Below the pieces are notes generated by a model, which was given only the letters and a program-made list of their open reading frames with translations, was not told the DNA's origin and searched no databases. A program made the position numbers and the translations under genes. Below are positions 46,442 to 56,886 of a stretch of DNA of 64,000 nucleotides, in pieces (position 1 is the stretch's first letter; every line of letters starts with the position of its first letter). The DNA comes from Flagellimonas taeanensis (GTDB lineage: Bacteria > Bacteroidota > Bacteroidia > Flavobacteriales > Flavobacteriaceae), in NCBI RefSeq assembly GCF_003584105.1, contig NZ_QXFO01000026.1, forward strand, positions 174,245-238,244. The letters are read 5' to 3'.

Positions 46442-49234
46442 TTGAGAAGAATTTATACCTATCTCGCTTTTGTTTCCCTCTTTTTTTCTTTTACGTCAAC
46501 TTATGGTCAAGACTTCTTGATCAAGGGAAAAATCGTTGATGCCACCAATGGAACTCCCCTTGAAGCGGCAACAATTTATGCGGAGACTGTCAAGGACAGT
46601 GTCCTGATCAGCTACACCATCACCAATTCGGATGGAAATTTCACACTGGAAGGGCGAACATCCTACAAGAAGGCCAGATTGGGCATTTCCTATAATGGCT
46701 ATAAGTCGCGATCATTGGAAGTGGACCTGAAACCAAGTTTAGATCTTCAGAACATTGCCTTGGAAGAACGGGCCCAAGAACTGGAAGGGGTGGACCTTGT
46801 TGGAGAACGTGTGCCCATCACCATACGGAAGGATACGTTGGAGTTCAATACTGATTCTTTCAAGACCCGGCCCGATGCCACGGTTGAGGATGTGCTCAAA
46901 AAGCTTCCCGGAGTCGAAGTGGCCAGTGACGGTACCATTACGGTCAATGGAAAAGAAGTGAACAAGGTTTTGGTGAATGGACAGGTATTTTTCAGTACGG
47001 ATCCCAAAGTGGCCACCAAGAGTCTTACCAAGGATGTGATCAGCAAGATCCAGATCACCAATAGCAAGACCAAGGAGCAGGAATTCATTGGGGAAGAAGG
47101 TGATGGGGAGAACAAGACCATCAACCTCTTGCTCAAGGAAGACAAGAAAAAAGGATATATGGGACGCCTTTCCGGCGGATATGGTACGGACGATCGCTAT
47201 CAGGCCAATGGACTGGTCAACTATTTCAACGACACCCAGCGGATAAGTGTCTTGGGGAGTAGCAACAACATCAACAACCCAGGTTTTTCCTTTGATGAGA
47301 TCTATGAGATGGTCGGAAATGCCAGGGGCGGAGGTGTAGGGTTTAATCGAAATGGAAGTTTTTCCATAGGAAACATGTCCTTTGGATTTGGGGAGGGAAT
47401 CACTACCTCGTCCACCGTTGGCACCAGCTATGCGGACCAAAAGAAGGACAAATACCGCATGGACGGCAATTATTTCTACGCCTTCAGTGATTCCTATAAT
47501 GATGAAAAGACGGCACGAGAAAACATTTTGCCCGACGGGAGTTATTTTACCGATACCGAGTCCAATTTTGTGGGTACCACCATTTCCAATCAGGCAACGG
47601 CCAACCTGGAATTTGATGTGGACAAGACCACTAGGGTGAGCATACAGCCCAATTTCAGTGTGAACAACACCAATTCGACCAACTCGGAAAACACCATTTC
47701 CACGGATGAGGAAGGAAATGTCATCAACGATAATATGTCCTTGCAGACTTCGGACGGGTTCCAACGCAATTTCAGCAATAGGCTGGAAGTGATGAAGAAA
47801 CTGGATACTTTGGGGAAATACGTGCGTGTATATTTTGAAAACAACAACCGGGTGAACGATTCGGAGTCTTTTTTGAACTCGGAACGGAACATTTATGGGG
47901 ACGATCCCAGCCAGCAGATCTTGGACCAAAGGACCACGATTGACAATGCCAACGATTCCTACGAACTTGGGGCCTCCTTCCGTCAACCCCTGAACAAGGA
48001 CCTTTATCTGGATTTTCGTTACAGCTACAACAACAATGAGCAGAAGAACGAGCGTTCCGTTTCCGATTTTGATGAAGGTACGGGAGAGTATGTTTACAAC
48101 TCGACCCTCAGCTCAGACTTTGATTTCAATGCGAAGAAGCATGTGCCCGAGATAGGGATAGGATCCAACGGGAAGAAATTCAGGTTCAATGTCAGGGCCA
48201 GAATGGAACAGATAGCACTTGATAATGAGGATTTTATACAGATTACATCCTTTTCCAAGAACTACAGCAACTTATTGTTCGGTTCCTATTTCAATTACAA
48301 TATAGGGACCAGCAAAAGGGCAAGCATCAACTATAACACAAGGCTCAATGTGCCTTCAGTGAACCAATTACAGCCCGTTCCCAATGTAAGCAACCCCTTG
48401 AACATTATCGTCGGTAACCCCAACTTGGGCCCAGAGGTCACCCATAGCCTTTACCTCAATTACAACGACTACAATTGGAAAGACAGAACAGGGCTGTTCG
48501 TCTATTCCGGGATGAATTTTGAGAAGGACAAAGTGGTTTCCATAACCACGACCGATGAGGACTTTATCCGGACGACCACCTATGAGAATGTGGGGGGCAA
48601 TTACAGTATGTGGGCAGGGGTCAGTTATTCCAAACAGATCAAAAAGGACAGTCTGTACACTTTCAAGTTTACCCTAAGCCCCAATGTGAACATCAACAGA
48701 CAGGTAGGTTTTACCAATGGGAGCCGGTTGGAAGCCATGAACGTGAGCCTTAACCCAAGAGTGGGCCTTATGTTCAACTATAGGGAAATGATTGAAATAG
48801 AACCTGAATATACCTATGGCATCAATTCCACGAGGTACAATCTGGACAATGTGGACGATATCGACTTTACCACCCACAACCTGACGTTTAGATTGACCAC
48901 CTATTGGCCCCAAAACTTGGTCTGGGGCAATGACATCACCTATAGCTACAATGGTAATTTGGGAGCGGGGTTCGACAAGGATGCCATTTTTTGGAACATG
49001 AGCCTAGGGCTTCAACTATTCAAAAAGAAGGCTACGCTCAAAGTGTTGGCCTATGATTTGCTCAACCAGAACATCAACACCCGACGGACCACGGGGCAGG
49101 ATTTTGTCCAAGATTTTCAGGGAACGGTGCTCAAACGCTATTTCATGGGCAGTCTCACCATCAAGTTTGATTCTTTTGGCGGCAGTGGGGCACCTAACCA
49201 AAGACCTAGCGGCCCTAGAATGATAAGGCTTTGA
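46442..49234 (+). CDS. Outer-membrane beta-barrel protein, TonB-receptor-like
   Basis: 930 residues. Signal peptide ending at STYGQ, CarboxypepD-like domain (about 26-100, GKIVDATNGTPLEAATIYAE), a plug-like segment with ATVEDVLKKLPGVEVASDGT, then a barrel of the OMP_b-brl_3 type with a Gly-rich section (GGGVGFNRNGSFSIGNMSFG). It lacks the SusC signature and has no SusD neighbour, so a peptide, metal or structural role is possible. The start is a TTG at 46442: an in-frame stop lies just upstream and the TTG begins the signal peptide. Confidence 0.88.
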   Translation: MRRIYTYLAFVSLFFSFTSTYGQDFLIKGKIVDATNGTPLEAATIYAETVKDSVLISYTITNSDGNFTLEGRTSYKKARLGISYNGYKSRSLEVDLKPSLDLQNIALEERAQELEGVDLVGERVPITIRKDTLEFNTDSFKTRPDATVEDVLKKLPGVEVASDGTITVNGKEVNKVLVNGQVFFSTDPKVATKSLTKDVISKIQITNSKTKEQEFIGEEGDGENKTINLLLKEDKKKGYMGRLSGGYGTDDRYQANGLVNYFNDTQRISVLGSSNNINNPGFSFDEIYEMVGNARGGGVGFNRNGSFSIGNMSFGFGEGITTSSTVGTSYADQKKDKYRMDGNYFYAFSDSYNDEKTARENILPDGSYFTDTESNFVGTTISNQATANLEFDVDKTTRVSIQPNFSVNNTNSTNSENTISTDEEGNVINDNMSLQTSDGFQRNFSNRLEVMKKLDTLGKYVRVYFENNNRVNDSESFLNSERNIYGDDPSQQILDQRTTIDNANDSYELGASFRQPLNKDLYLDFRYSYNNNEQKNERSVSDFDEGTGEYVYNSTLSSDFDFNAKKHVPEIGIGSNGKKFRFNVRARMEQIALDNEDFIQITSFSKNYSNLLFGSYFNYNIGTSKRASINYNTRLNVPSVNQLQPVPNVSNPLNIIVGNPNLGPEVTHSLYLNYNDYNWKDRTGLFVYSGMNFEKDKVVSITTTDEDFIRTTTYENVGGNYSMWAGVSYSKQIKKDSLYTFKFTLSPNVNINRQVGFTNGSRLEAMNVSLNPRVGLMFNYREMIEIEPEYTYGINSTRYNLDNVDDIDFTTHNLTFRLTTYWPQNLVWGNDITYSYNGNLGAGFDKDAIFWNMSLGLQLFKKKATLKVLAYDLLNQNINTRRTTGQDFVQDFQGTVLKRYFMGSLTIKFDSFGGSGAPNQRPSGPRMIRL

Positions 49235-49293
49235 TGTTAACGGATAGAATGAAAGAAAAAGGTTGCTTGCGGGGTTTTGGCGTAAGTGGGGGT

Positions 49294-50079
49294 TTACCAC
49301 CCACCCGAGGCACCGCCTCCGCCAAATCCACCGCCTCCGAAGCCACCACCGAATCCACCGCCGCTGAATCCGCCTCCACTTCCAAATCCGCCCGAGGAAC
49401 CGGAGCTACGGCCCATATTGCTTAGGATGATCATGTCCCAGATATCGAGTCCACTACTTCTACGACCGCCGTTTCCACCGCCACCCTTGTTCTTTCGGCT
49501 CCATAGAATGATCATGATCACAATGAAAATGATAAAGGGAAAAAGGGCTTCGATGGGAAAACGTTTGTTGTCAAAGGTCCTGTCCTCGGTAAACTCGCCT
49601 GTAAGCACTTTGAAGATGGCATCGGAACCCTTGTCAAGACCGCTGTAATAATCCCCCTTTTTGAACTCGGGGATAATGACAGACTCGATGATGCGTTTGG
49701 ACATGAGATCGGTGAGTGCTCCTTCCACGCCATATCCGGTATTGATGGCGATCCTTCTGTCGTCACGGGCCAAAAGGATGAGTATGCCATTGTCCTTGTC
49801 CGCTTGGCCAATGCCCCATTGATGCCCCCATTGGGCACCCAAGTAAGTGATGTCCTCACCCTCGGTAGTGGCAATGATGACCACAACGATCTGGGTAGAG
49901 GTACTATCGGAATAGTGGATGAGTTTTTGTTCCAAGGCCCTGTTCTGGGCATTGGATAGAAGATTCACATAATCATAGACACTGGTCTGCTCTTGTGGTT
50001 TTTTGGGTATGGTGAATTGTCCCCATGCTAGGGAAACGCACAAAAAAGCCAGTAAGAGGTTACCCTTTGGATATGGCAT
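49294..50079 (-). CDS. TPM-domain protein (YgcG-like), secreted, Gly/Ser-rich tail
   Basis: 261 residues. Signal peptide (LLAFLCVSLAWGQ), TPM phosphatase-like domain (about 35-165, with STQIVVVIIATTEGEDI and DNGILILLARDDRRIAINTG), one membrane helix (FPFIIFIVIMIILW), and a tail of GGGFSGGGFGGG repeats. Bacterial TPM proteins occur next to LemA; their role is unknown. It overlaps the next TPM gene upstream by 20 bases, so the three genes form one operon. Confidence 0.93.
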   Translation of the reverse strand: MPYPKGNLLLAFLCVSLAWGQFTIPKKPQEQTSVYDYVNLLSNAQNRALEQKLIHYSDSTSTQIVVVIIATTEGEDITYLGAQWGHQWGIGQADKDNGILILLARDDRRIAINTGYGVEGALTDLMSKRIIESVIIPEFKKGDYYSGLDKGSDAIFKVLTGEFTEDRTFDNKRFPIEALFPFIIFIVIMIILWSRKNKGGGGNGGRRSSGLDIWDMIILSNMGRSSGSSGGFGSGGGFSGGGFGGGFGGGGFGGGGASGGW

Positions 50080-50497
50080 CGCTCAGTTCATTGGTGTCGT
50101 TATGGTTCCATGGGAAATGGGCTTCCAGTTCTTTGCCTGCCATCAAAATACCCTCGATAATACCCTGTTTGAAGTTTCCTTTCTTGAAGTGCGAGGCGAT
50201 GACATCTTTGGTGGTGTCCCAAAACCCATTGGGCACAGCCCGGTCGATGCCAGTACCACCATAGATGACAAATTTATGGTCATCCACGGCAACGTAGACC
50301 AGTACTCCGTTCTCTTCCTTGGTATTGTCCATCTTCAGAAAATGGAATACCTGTTGCGCCCTGCTAAAATGGTCCATTTTGGCCGTAGCCTCAATATGGA
50401 CACGGATTTCCCCGGAAGTGTTTTTTTCTGCCTCAACAATGGCGTCAATGATTTCCTGTTCCTCCTCGGCAGTCAAAAATTCCTCTACGTGCGACAT
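50060..50497 (-). CDS. Small TPM-domain protein
   Basis: 145 residues from the ATG at 50497 (147 from a GTG at 50503). One TPM domain without signal peptide or tail: FLTAEEEQEIIDAIVEAEKN, ENGVLVYVAVDDHKFVIYGG, and a C-terminal helix with GNFKQGIIEGILMAGKEL. It looks like a soluble or membrane-associated companion of the larger TPM protein. The start lies two bases from the LemA stop, or overlaps it by four if GTG is used. Confidence 0.9.
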   Translation of the reverse strand: MSHVEEFLTAEEEQEIIDAIVEAEKNTSGEIRVHIEATAKMDHFSRAQQVFHFLKMDNTKEENGVLVYVAVDDHKFVIYGGTGIDRAVPNGFWDTTKDVIASHFKKGNFKQGIIEGILMAGKELEAHFPWNHNDTNELSDAISKG

Positions 50498-50499
50498 GC

Positions 50500-51099
50500 T
50501 CACTCAAATTCAAAGTTCACCTCTGGCGCATTTTCAGACCCGGGATTGGAGCTGAAGAGTGCCATGGGGTCAAAGTTGGCGATGCTGGCAATGATGTTCG
50601 TGGGAATCTGTTGGATCTTGATGTTGTATTCCCCGGCCAGTTCGTTGAAACGGTTCCGTTCCACATTGATCCTGTTCTCGGTACCTTCCAATTGGGACTG
50701 CAGTTCCAAAAAGTTTTGGTTGGCCTTCAGGTCAGGGTAGCGTTCCACGGTCACCAAAAGTCTAGAAAGTGCAGATGACAAACCGGTCTGGGCCTGTTGG
50801 AATTCCGCAAGTTGTTCTGGCGTGATGTTGTTGGCGTCAATGGTAGTGGATGTTGCCTTGGCCCTAGCCTCTATTACATCAGACAGGGTCTCTCGCTCAA
50901 AATCGGCCGCACCTTGGACGGTTTTCACCAAGTTGCCGATGAGGTCGCTTCGTCGTTGATAGGAACTTTCCACATTGGCCCATTGCTTGGTGGCCTGTCC
51001 CTTCATGTCCACCAGTTTATTGTTCGTGTTCACGTACCACCCGACCAGCACCACGGCAAGGACGATCAGTACGATGATGGCTATAATGCCTTTTTTCAT
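50500..51099 (-). CDS. lemA: LemA-family protein
   Basis: 199 residues. N-terminal membrane helix (IIAIIVLIVLAVVLVGWYV) and the long helical LemA body (TKQWANVESSYQRRSDLIGN, LLVTVERYPDLKANQNFLEL, RFNELAGEYNIKIQ). LemA proteins are common but not well understood. The two TPM genes follow immediately. Confidence 0.96.
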   Translation of the reverse strand: MKKGIIAIIVLIVLAVVLVGWYVNTNNKLVDMKGQATKQWANVESSYQRRSDLIGNLVKTVQGAADFERETLSDVIEARAKATSTTIDANNITPEQLAEFQQAQTGLSSALSRLLVTVERYPDLKANQNFLELQSQLEGTENRINVERNRFNELAGEYNIKIQQIPTNIIASIANFDPMALFSSNPGSENAPEVNFEFE

Positions 51100-51118
51100 T
51101 TTCGTTAGGTTTTAGTGT

Positions 51119-51448
51119 TTATAGTTGTTCTTTGATTTTCAGTAGTTCTGCCTTTACCTTTTGCAGTTTTTGTATGACATCAAAGGTGGACAGTGTTTTT
51201 TCCTTTTCTTCGTTCAGGTGAGTTTTTGCCCCTTCCAGGGTAAACCCCCGTTCCTTTACCAAGTGATAGATCAGTTGTAGGTTTTTGATGTCTTCTGGTG
51301 TGAATTTTCGATTGCCCTTGGCATTTTTCTTGGGTTGGAGCACATCAAACTCCTTTTCCCAAAAGCGTATCAGGGAAGTGTTCACCCCAAAGGCTTTGGC
51401 CACTTCGCCAATGCCATAATATCGTTTTTCAGGAAGGTCTATGTGCAT
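51119..51448 (-). CDS. MerR-family transcriptional regulator
   Basis: 109 residues. N-terminal winged helix-turn-helix (YYGIGEVAKAFGVNTSLIRF, GNRKFTPEDI) and a C-terminal coiled helix, with no metal- or ligand-binding domain. This short version is a conserved flavobacterial gene. It overlaps the stop of the M23 gene by one base (TAATG). Confidence 0.92.
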   Translation of the reverse strand: MHIDLPEKRYYGIGEVAKAFGVNTSLIRFWEKEFDVLQPKKNAKGNRKFTPEDIKNLQLIYHLVKERGFTLEGAKTHLNEEKEKTLSTFDVIQKLQKVKAELLKIKEQL

Positions 51449-52425
51449 TAATCCAAGGATTGGTTCTCTTGATTGGCATATTTGAGCATGTTTTCAAACT
51501 CTTCTGCCGTCAAACTTCCGTAGTAGAAGTTGATAGGGTTGATGCGTTCCCCGTCCTTGAAGACCTCGTAGTGCAAATGCGGTGCTTCTGAACGCCCCGT
51601 ATTCCCCACAAAACCGATAAGATCGCCCCGCCTCACCTTTTGGCCCACGGTCACGTTGTATTTGCTCAAGTGCCCGTATAAGGAGATGTAACCATATCCG
51701 TGATCGATTCGTATGTGCTTTCCATATCCGGAGGATTGGTTGTCGGCACGGGTCACTTTCCCGTCGCCCGTAGCGTATATGGGAGAGCCACGTGGTGCGG
51801 TAAAGTCCATCCCCCAATGCATCTTTCGTGCCTTGGTGAACGGGTCGGAACGCCATCCGTAGCCCGAGGCCATCCGCGTCAAATCCTCATTGCTCACAGG
51901 TTGGATGGCAGGGATAGAGGCCAAAAGCTTCTCTTTTTCCTCGGCCAATTTGGCAATCTCATCGAGGGATTTGGATTGGATCACCATCTGTTTTTGGATG
52001 ATGTCCAAACGCTTGGTGGCATTGATGATGATATCGGAATTGTTGAAACCGTCGAGGGATTTGTATCTGTTGACACCTCCAAAACCAGCCTTTCGCTGCT
52101 CTTCGGGAATGGGATTTGCCTCAAAGTATAGGCGGTAAATGTTGTTGTCGCGGTCTTCGATGTTGGCCAGCACCTGCTCCATTTGTTCCATCTTCTTGTT
52201 CAGGATCTCAAATTGAAGCTCATAGTTCCTGACCTCCCGCTCCAGGGAAAGTTCCTTGGGCGTGTTCACCCATTTGGTGTTCAGTAGGATAATGAGGCCC
52301 AAAAAACCAAATAGCGCAGAACCCAGGACGAACAGAAAGATGTTTCTGTACTTCTTGGATTTTTTCGGCTCGATCTTTCGATAGGAAAGGGTATCCGGGT
52401 CGTAATAGTACTTAACTTTAGACAT
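51448..52425 (-). CDS. M23-family metallopeptidase (cell-wall endopeptidase)
   Basis: 325 residues. Short cytoplasmic tail, membrane helix (about 25-48, FLFVLGSALFGFLGLIILL), coiled coil, then a LytM/M23 domain with zinc ligands HWGMDFTAPRG and HLHYEVFKDGERINP. It cuts peptide bridges in peptidoglycan during growth. Its promoter box lies 47 bases upstream. Downstream come MerR, LemA and TPM genes, all on the same strand. Confidence 0.94.
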   Translation of the reverse strand: MSKVKYYYDPDTLSYRKIEPKKSKKYRNIFLFVLGSALFGFLGLIILLNTKWVNTPKELSLEREVRNYELQFEILNKKMEQMEQVLANIEDRDNNIYRLYFEANPIPEEQRKAGFGGVNRYKSLDGFNNSDIIINATKRLDIIQKQMVIQSKSLDEIAKLAEEKEKLLASIPAIQPVSNEDLTRMASGYGWRSDPFTKARKMHWGMDFTAPRGSPIYATGDGKVTRADNQSSGYGKHIRIDHGYGYISLYGHLSKYNVTVGQKVRRGDLIGFVGNTGRSEAPHLHYEVFKDGERINPINFYYGSLTAEEFENMLKYANQENQSLD

Positions 52426-52471
52426 GAATGGATTTTATCCTATTTTTGCTCACTCTTTTTATCAAAACAAG

Positions 52472-52479
52472 CAAATATA
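52472..52479 (-). promoter_or_regulatory. -7 promoter box TATATTTG of the M23 operon
   Basis: A perfect TAnnTTTG box on the minus strand, in the 103-base divergent region with alaS. Confidence 0.5.
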
Positions 52480-52528
52480 AAAATTGTTTTGCTAAGAGTG
52501 TTAAATTTAAGAAAACCCTAGGAATTCA

Positions 52529-55141
52529 ATGACATCCCAAGAAGTTAGAACCCAATTTTTAAACTTTTTCAAAGAAAAGGGCCACAAAATTGTGCCCTCT
52601 GCCCCCATGGTGATGAAGGACGACCCGACCCTCATGTTCACCAATGCGGGCATGAACCAGTTCAAGGAGTTTTTCTTGGGGAATTCCAAGCCCAAACACC
52701 CCAGGGTGGCCGATACCCAAAAATGTTTACGGGTAAGCGGCAAGCACAACGATTTGGAGGAAGTGGGGAAGGATACCTATCACCATACCATGTTCGAGAT
52801 GTTGGGCAACTGGAGTTTTGGGGATTACTTCAAAAAAGAGGCTATACAGTGGGCCTGGGAATTGCTCACCGAAGTCTATAAAATTGACAAGAGCAGTCTT
52901 TATGTCTCTGTTTTTGAAGGCAGCGATGATGATGGATTGGCCATGGACCAAGAGGCCTATGATCTTTGGAAGGCCATTGTGCCCAAAGAGCGCATCATCA
53001 TGGGCAACAAGAAGGACAATTTCTGGGAAATGGGCGATCAGGGACCCTGTGGCCCCTGTTCCGAGATCCATGTGGACATCCGTTCGGCAGAAGAGAAGAA
53101 GAAAGTGCCGGGTGCCTCCTTGGTGAACCAGGATCATCCGCAAGTGGTGGAGATTTGGAACCTGGTTTTTATGCAATTCAATAGAAAGGCAAATGGGAGC
53201 TTGGAGGTCCTTCCCGCAAAACATATAGATACTGGAATGGGCTTTGAGCGCCTGTGCATGGTGCTCCAAGGCGTTCAGTCCAATTACGATACCGATGTGT
53301 TCACCCCACTTATCCGAGAGATAGAGGTTATCACAGGAAAGAAATACGGAAAGGACGAGAAGACCGATATCGCCATTCGGGTGATCGCGGACCATGTGAG
53401 GGCCGTTGCCTTTTCCATTGCTGATGGGCAATTGCCGAGCAACACCGGCGCCGGTTATGTGATCCGAAGGATCTTGCGCCGCGCCATCCGATATGGGTTT
53501 ACATTTTTGGATACCAACAAACCGTTCATTTATAGATTGGTCAAAGTATTGGCCGAGCAAATGGGCAAAGCCTTCCCCGAGCTGAAGGAGCAATACCAGT
53601 TGATCGAGAATGTGATCAAGGAAGAAGAGAGTTCGTTCCTGAGCACTTTGGAGCAGGGATTGGTGTTGTTGGACTCCGTGATCAAGTCTTCCAAGGGCAA
53701 GACCATCAGTGGCGAAAAAGCCTTTGAACTTTATGATACCTTTGGTTTTCCAATCGATTTGACCTCCTTGATTTTGGAGGAGAAAGGATATCAATTGGAT
53801 GTTGAAGGCTTCAACAAGGCATTGCAGGAACAAAAGGACCGTTCCAGGGCGGCATCTGAAGTGTCAAAAGGCGATTGGACCGTTCTGAAACAGGATTCCG
53901 AGCAGGAATTCATCGGCTATGATAGTTTGGAAGCCCAAGTGAAGTTGGTGAAATACCGAAAGATCAGTAGTAAAAAGGAGGGGGACCAATACCAATTGGT
54001 GTTCAACCTAACGCCTTTTTATGCGGAAGGTGGCGGTCAAGTGGGCGACAAAGGTTATTTGGAGGCCCCGAACGGTGATGTCACCTATATTGTGGATACC
54101 AAAAGGGAAAACAACGAGATCGTACATTTTGCAGAATCGTTGCCCGATAATGTGAATGAAACCTTCAAGGCGGTAGTGGACCATAAGCAACGATGGAGAA
54201 CAGCTTGCAACCATACCGCTACGCATTTGTTGCACCAAGCACTTCGTGAAGTTTTGGGAACCCATGTGGAACAAAAAGGCTCTGCGGTACATTCCAAATA
54301 CCTGCGTTTCGACTTTTCACACTTTGCCAAACTATCCGTTGAAGAGTTGCGAAAAGTGGAAAACTTCGTCAATGCCCGTATCGATGGACATTTGGCTTTG
54401 GAGGAACATCGAAATGTACCCATCAAGCAAGCGATGGAAGATGGGGCCATGGCCCTTTTTGGCGAAAAATATGGCGATACCGTGCGTACCATCCGTTTTG
54501 GACAATCCATTGAACTTTGTGGGGGTACCCACGTGAAGAACACGGGTGATATCTGGCATTTCAAGATTGTGTCAGAAGGTGCCGTGGCAGCAGGTATCCG
54601 AAGGATCGAGGCCATCACTTCCGATGCTGTCAAGGAATTTTACTTTACGAACAACCGCATGTTGTTCGAGATCAAAGATCTTTTGCACAATGCCCAAGAT
54701 CCCGTAAAGGCCGTGGCGAGTTTGCAGGATGAGAACACCGCGCTTAAAAAGCAAGTGGAGCAATTGTTGAAGGACAAGGCCAAAGGTTTAAAAAATGATT
54801 TGATTGCCGAATTGAAGGAACTCAACGGAATCCAATTCCTCTCCAAAAAAGTGGATCTGGATGCTGCGGGCATCAAGGATTTGGCTTTTGAAATTGGCGG
54901 ACAAGTGGACAACCTCTTCCTTCTGCTTGCTTCCGAGAGTGAAGGGAAGGCCTTGTTGAGTTGTTATATTTCCAAGGAATTGGTAGCTGCAAAGAACCTG
55001 AACGCTGGTACCATTGTTCGTGAACTGGGCAAGTACATTCAAGGTGGAGGTGGCGGTCAACCTTTCTTTGCAACGGCAGGAGGTAAAAACCCTGACGGTA
55101 TTCCAGAAGCTTTGGATAAAGTGAAGGACTACCTTAAATAA
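52529..55141 (+). CDS. alaS: Alanine--tRNA ligase
   Basis: 870 residues, full length. Catalytic domain with the opening [20 protein letters not shown] and [15 protein letters not shown], tRNA-recognition helices, editing domain with [13 protein letters not shown] and [14 protein letters not shown], and the C-Ala domain ending in [16 protein letters not shown]. It charges tRNA-Ala and clears mischarged Ser and Gly. All zinc and editing residues look intact. Confidence 0.98.
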   Translation: MTSQEVRTQFLNFFKEKGHKIVPSAPMVMKDDPTLMFTNAGMNQFKEFFLGNSKPKHPRVADTQKCLRVSGKHNDLEEVGKDTYHHTMFEMLGNWSFGDYFKKEAIQWAWELLTEVYKIDKSSLYVSVFEGSDDDGLAMDQEAYDLWKAIVPKERIIMGNKKDNFWEMGDQGPCGPCSEIHVDIRSAEEKKKVPGASLVNQDHPQVVEIWNLVFMQFNRKANGSLEVLPAKHIDTGMGFERLCMVLQGVQSNYDTDVFTPLIREIEVITGKKYGKDEKTDIAIRVIADHVRAVAFSIADGQLPSNTGAGYVIRRILRRAIRYGFTFLDTNKPFIYRLVKVLAEQMGKAFPELKEQYQLIENVIKEEESSFLSTLEQGLVLLDSVIKSSKGKTISGEKAFELYDTFGFPIDLTSLILEEKGYQLDVEGFNKALQEQKDRSRAASEVSKGDWTVLKQDSEQEFIGYDSLEAQVKLVKYRKISSKKEGDQYQLVFNLTPFYAEGGGQVGDKGYLEAPNGDVTYIVDTKRENNEIVHFAESLPDNVNETFKAVVDHKQRWRTACNHTATHLLHQALREVLGTHVEQKGSAVHSKYLRFDFSHFAKLSVEELRKVENFVNARIDGHLALEEHRNVPIKQAMEDGAMALFGEKYGDTVRTIRFGQSIELCGGTHVKNTGDIWHFKIVSEGAVAAGIRRIEAITSDAVKEFYFTNNRMLFEIKDLLHNAQDPVKAVASLQDENTALKKQVEQLLKDKAKGLKNDLIAELKELNGIQFLSKKVDLDAAGIKDLAFEIGGQVDNLFLLLASESEGKALLSCYISKELVAAKNLNAGTIVRELGKYIQGGGGGQPFFATAGGKNPDGIPEALDKVKDYLK

Positions 55142-55174
55142 TGGGTGCTCCGAATTAGTGATTTAACATCAAGA

Positions 55175-55255
55175 TGTCATCCTGAGCGGAGTCGAAGGAT
55201 CTCTTGAGCTATGATAATAATTGAGTTCTTGGTTCTGGACTTAGCTCGAACTGAC
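55175..55255. repeat. Dispersed repeat, copy A
   Basis: Contains CCTGAGCGGAGTCGAAGG (55181-55198), identical to a stretch at 63618-63635, followed by GATCTC and later AGCTCGAACTGAC, also echoed near 63.66 kb. Short repeats of this kind are widespread in flavobacterial intergenic regions. Confidence 0.75.
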
Positions 55256-55268
55256 CTATTTGTAAAAC

Positions 55269-56216
55269 ATGGAACTACAGACCAAAGTACCCTTGCAGCC
55301 AGCTGATGATCCCATCGATTATCAGGGAAAAGTGCTGCTTTTTGGTTCTTGTTTTGTGGAAAATATGGGGGACAAGCTGGAGTATTTTCAATTTCCCCAA
55401 TACCAAAATCCTTTCGGGGTGTTGTTTCAGCCCCTGGCTTTGGAAAACTTGGTCAAGCGCGCACTGGAAAGTTCTTTTTACCAACAAGATGAGGTATTCT
55501 GCCAAGAGGGTATTTGGCGTTGTTTTGATGCACATTCCGAAGTACGTTCCGATGACCAAAAAACCTTGGTGGAACTGCTCAACCAAAGGTTGCGACTCAC
55601 AAGGCAATGGGTGGAAAGTGCCTCCCACATCATCATAACTTTGGGCACGGCTTGGGTGTACGAACATATAGCTTCCCAAAAAATAGTGGCCAATTGTCAC
55701 AAGGTGCCCCAAAGGGAATTCATTAAAAAATTGCTTTCGGTGGATGCCATCCAATCCAGTTTAGAGAGCCTTGTAAATATGATTGGCAACGCAAATCCCA
55801 AGGCAAAACTCATATTTACGATTTCCCCGGTTCGGCACCTGAAGGATGATTTTGTGGAAAACCAACAGAGCAAGTCGCATCTCATCACGGCACTACATCA
55901 TATAATAAACGGACACCAGGTGTCCTACTTTCCAGCTTACGAGATCATGATGGACGAACTCCGTGATTATCGTTTTTATGCCGAGGATATGGTGCATCCC
56001 AATGCCTTGGCCGTGGATTACATTTGGGAAAAATTCAAAACAATCTGGATTTCTTCCGAAGTTTACCCCATTATGGACGAAGTGGAAGGCGTTCGAAAAG
56101 GGTTGCAGCACCGGCCTTTTAATCCAGGTTCCGAGGCACACCAGAAGTTCAAGACATCGCTCCGGGCAAAAATTACGTATCTTCAAGAAAGGTATCCTTT
56201 CATGAAATTCGAATAA
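55269..56216 (+). CDS. GSCFA-domain protein
   Basis: 315 residues with the motif that names the family (LLFGSCFVENMGDKL) near residue 24, then IITLGTAWVY, FTISPVRHLKDD and YFPAYEIMMDELRDYRFY. These match the SGNH-like hydrolase blocks in this family. It is cytoplasmic, with no signal peptide. Function unknown. The stop is directly followed by the ATG of the DUF4230 gene (TAAATG). Confidence 0.93.
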   Translation: MELQTKVPLQPADDPIDYQGKVLLFGSCFVENMGDKLEYFQFPQYQNPFGVLFQPLALENLVKRALESSFYQQDEVFCQEGIWRCFDAHSEVRSDDQKTLVELLNQRLRLTRQWVESASHIIITLGTAWVYEHIASQKIVANCHKVPQREFIKKLLSVDAIQSSLESLVNMIGNANPKAKLIFTISPVRHLKDDFVENQQSKSHLITALHHIINGHQVSYFPAYEIMMDELRDYRFYAEDMVHPNALAVDYIWEKFKTIWISSEVYPIMDEVEGVRKGLQHRPFNPGSEAHQKFKTSLRAKITYLQERYPFMKFE

Positions 56217-56831
56217 ATGAAGAAAATACTCATTGGCGCCGTGATTGCCCTGGCTTCGGTTTTGATCTACAGATCGTGTACCGAAGACCGTGAAAAAAAG
56301 ACCATCTTGGAGGAGAATTCCATGCTGATCCAGCAAGAACTTAAAAACGTTTCCAAGCTGATCGTGACGGAAGGTCATTTTGCGGAAGTCTATAATTATA
56401 AAGATTCGCGGGAACTTTTTGGCCCCTTGGTCACCGCCCAGAAAAAAGCGTTGGTGGTCGTTAATGCCGAGGTGATGGTGGTCTATGACCTTTCCCAAGT
56501 TATCTATGATCTGGATGAGGAAAACAAGACCGTTAAGATTACGAACATTCCGGATCCCGAAATCAAGATCAACCCCGATTTTGAATACTACGATGTCACC
56601 GCTGATTACCTTAATCCTTTTAAAGCGGAGGATTACAATTTGATCAAGCGCAATGTAAATGCTTCGTTGATGAAAAAAATTGATGCTTCTACCTTGCGAT
56701 CCAATGCCGAAAACCGTTTGGTCAGTGAGCTTTCCCGTATTTTGGTAATCACAAATTCCATGGGTTGGACCTTGGTTTTTGAGGATGTCCCGGTACAGAA
56801 TATGGAGGAATTGGATAAAATTTTGGATTAA
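56217..56831 (+). CDS. DUF4230-domain protein
   Basis: 204 residues with an N-terminal membrane anchor (ILIGAVIALASVLIYRSC) and a soluble DUF4230 domain (about 40-200, LIVTEGHFAEVYNYKDSREL and SRILVITNSMGWTLVFED). No catalytic residues are evident. It follows the GSCFA gene without a gap, so it is translationally coupled. Confidence 0.93.
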   Translation: MKKILIGAVIALASVLIYRSCTEDREKKTILEENSMLIQQELKNVSKLIVTEGHFAEVYNYKDSRELFGPLVTAQKKALVVVNAEVMVVYDLSQVIYDLDEENKTVKITNIPDPEIKINPDFEYYDVTADYLNPFKAEDYNLIKRNVNASLMKKIDASTLRSNAENRLVSELSRILVITNSMGWTLVFEDVPVQNMEELDKILD

Positions 56832-56886
56832 TCTGTCACATTTCCCGTTTTTGTGCGTCTTTATAGCTCATCAATCAATGTAATCC

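Noticed and set aside
46739..47986. Minus-strand frame of 415 codons opposite the beta-barrel gene
   Set aside because: It is antisense to a protein with signal peptide, plug and barrel, and is not itself recognisable.
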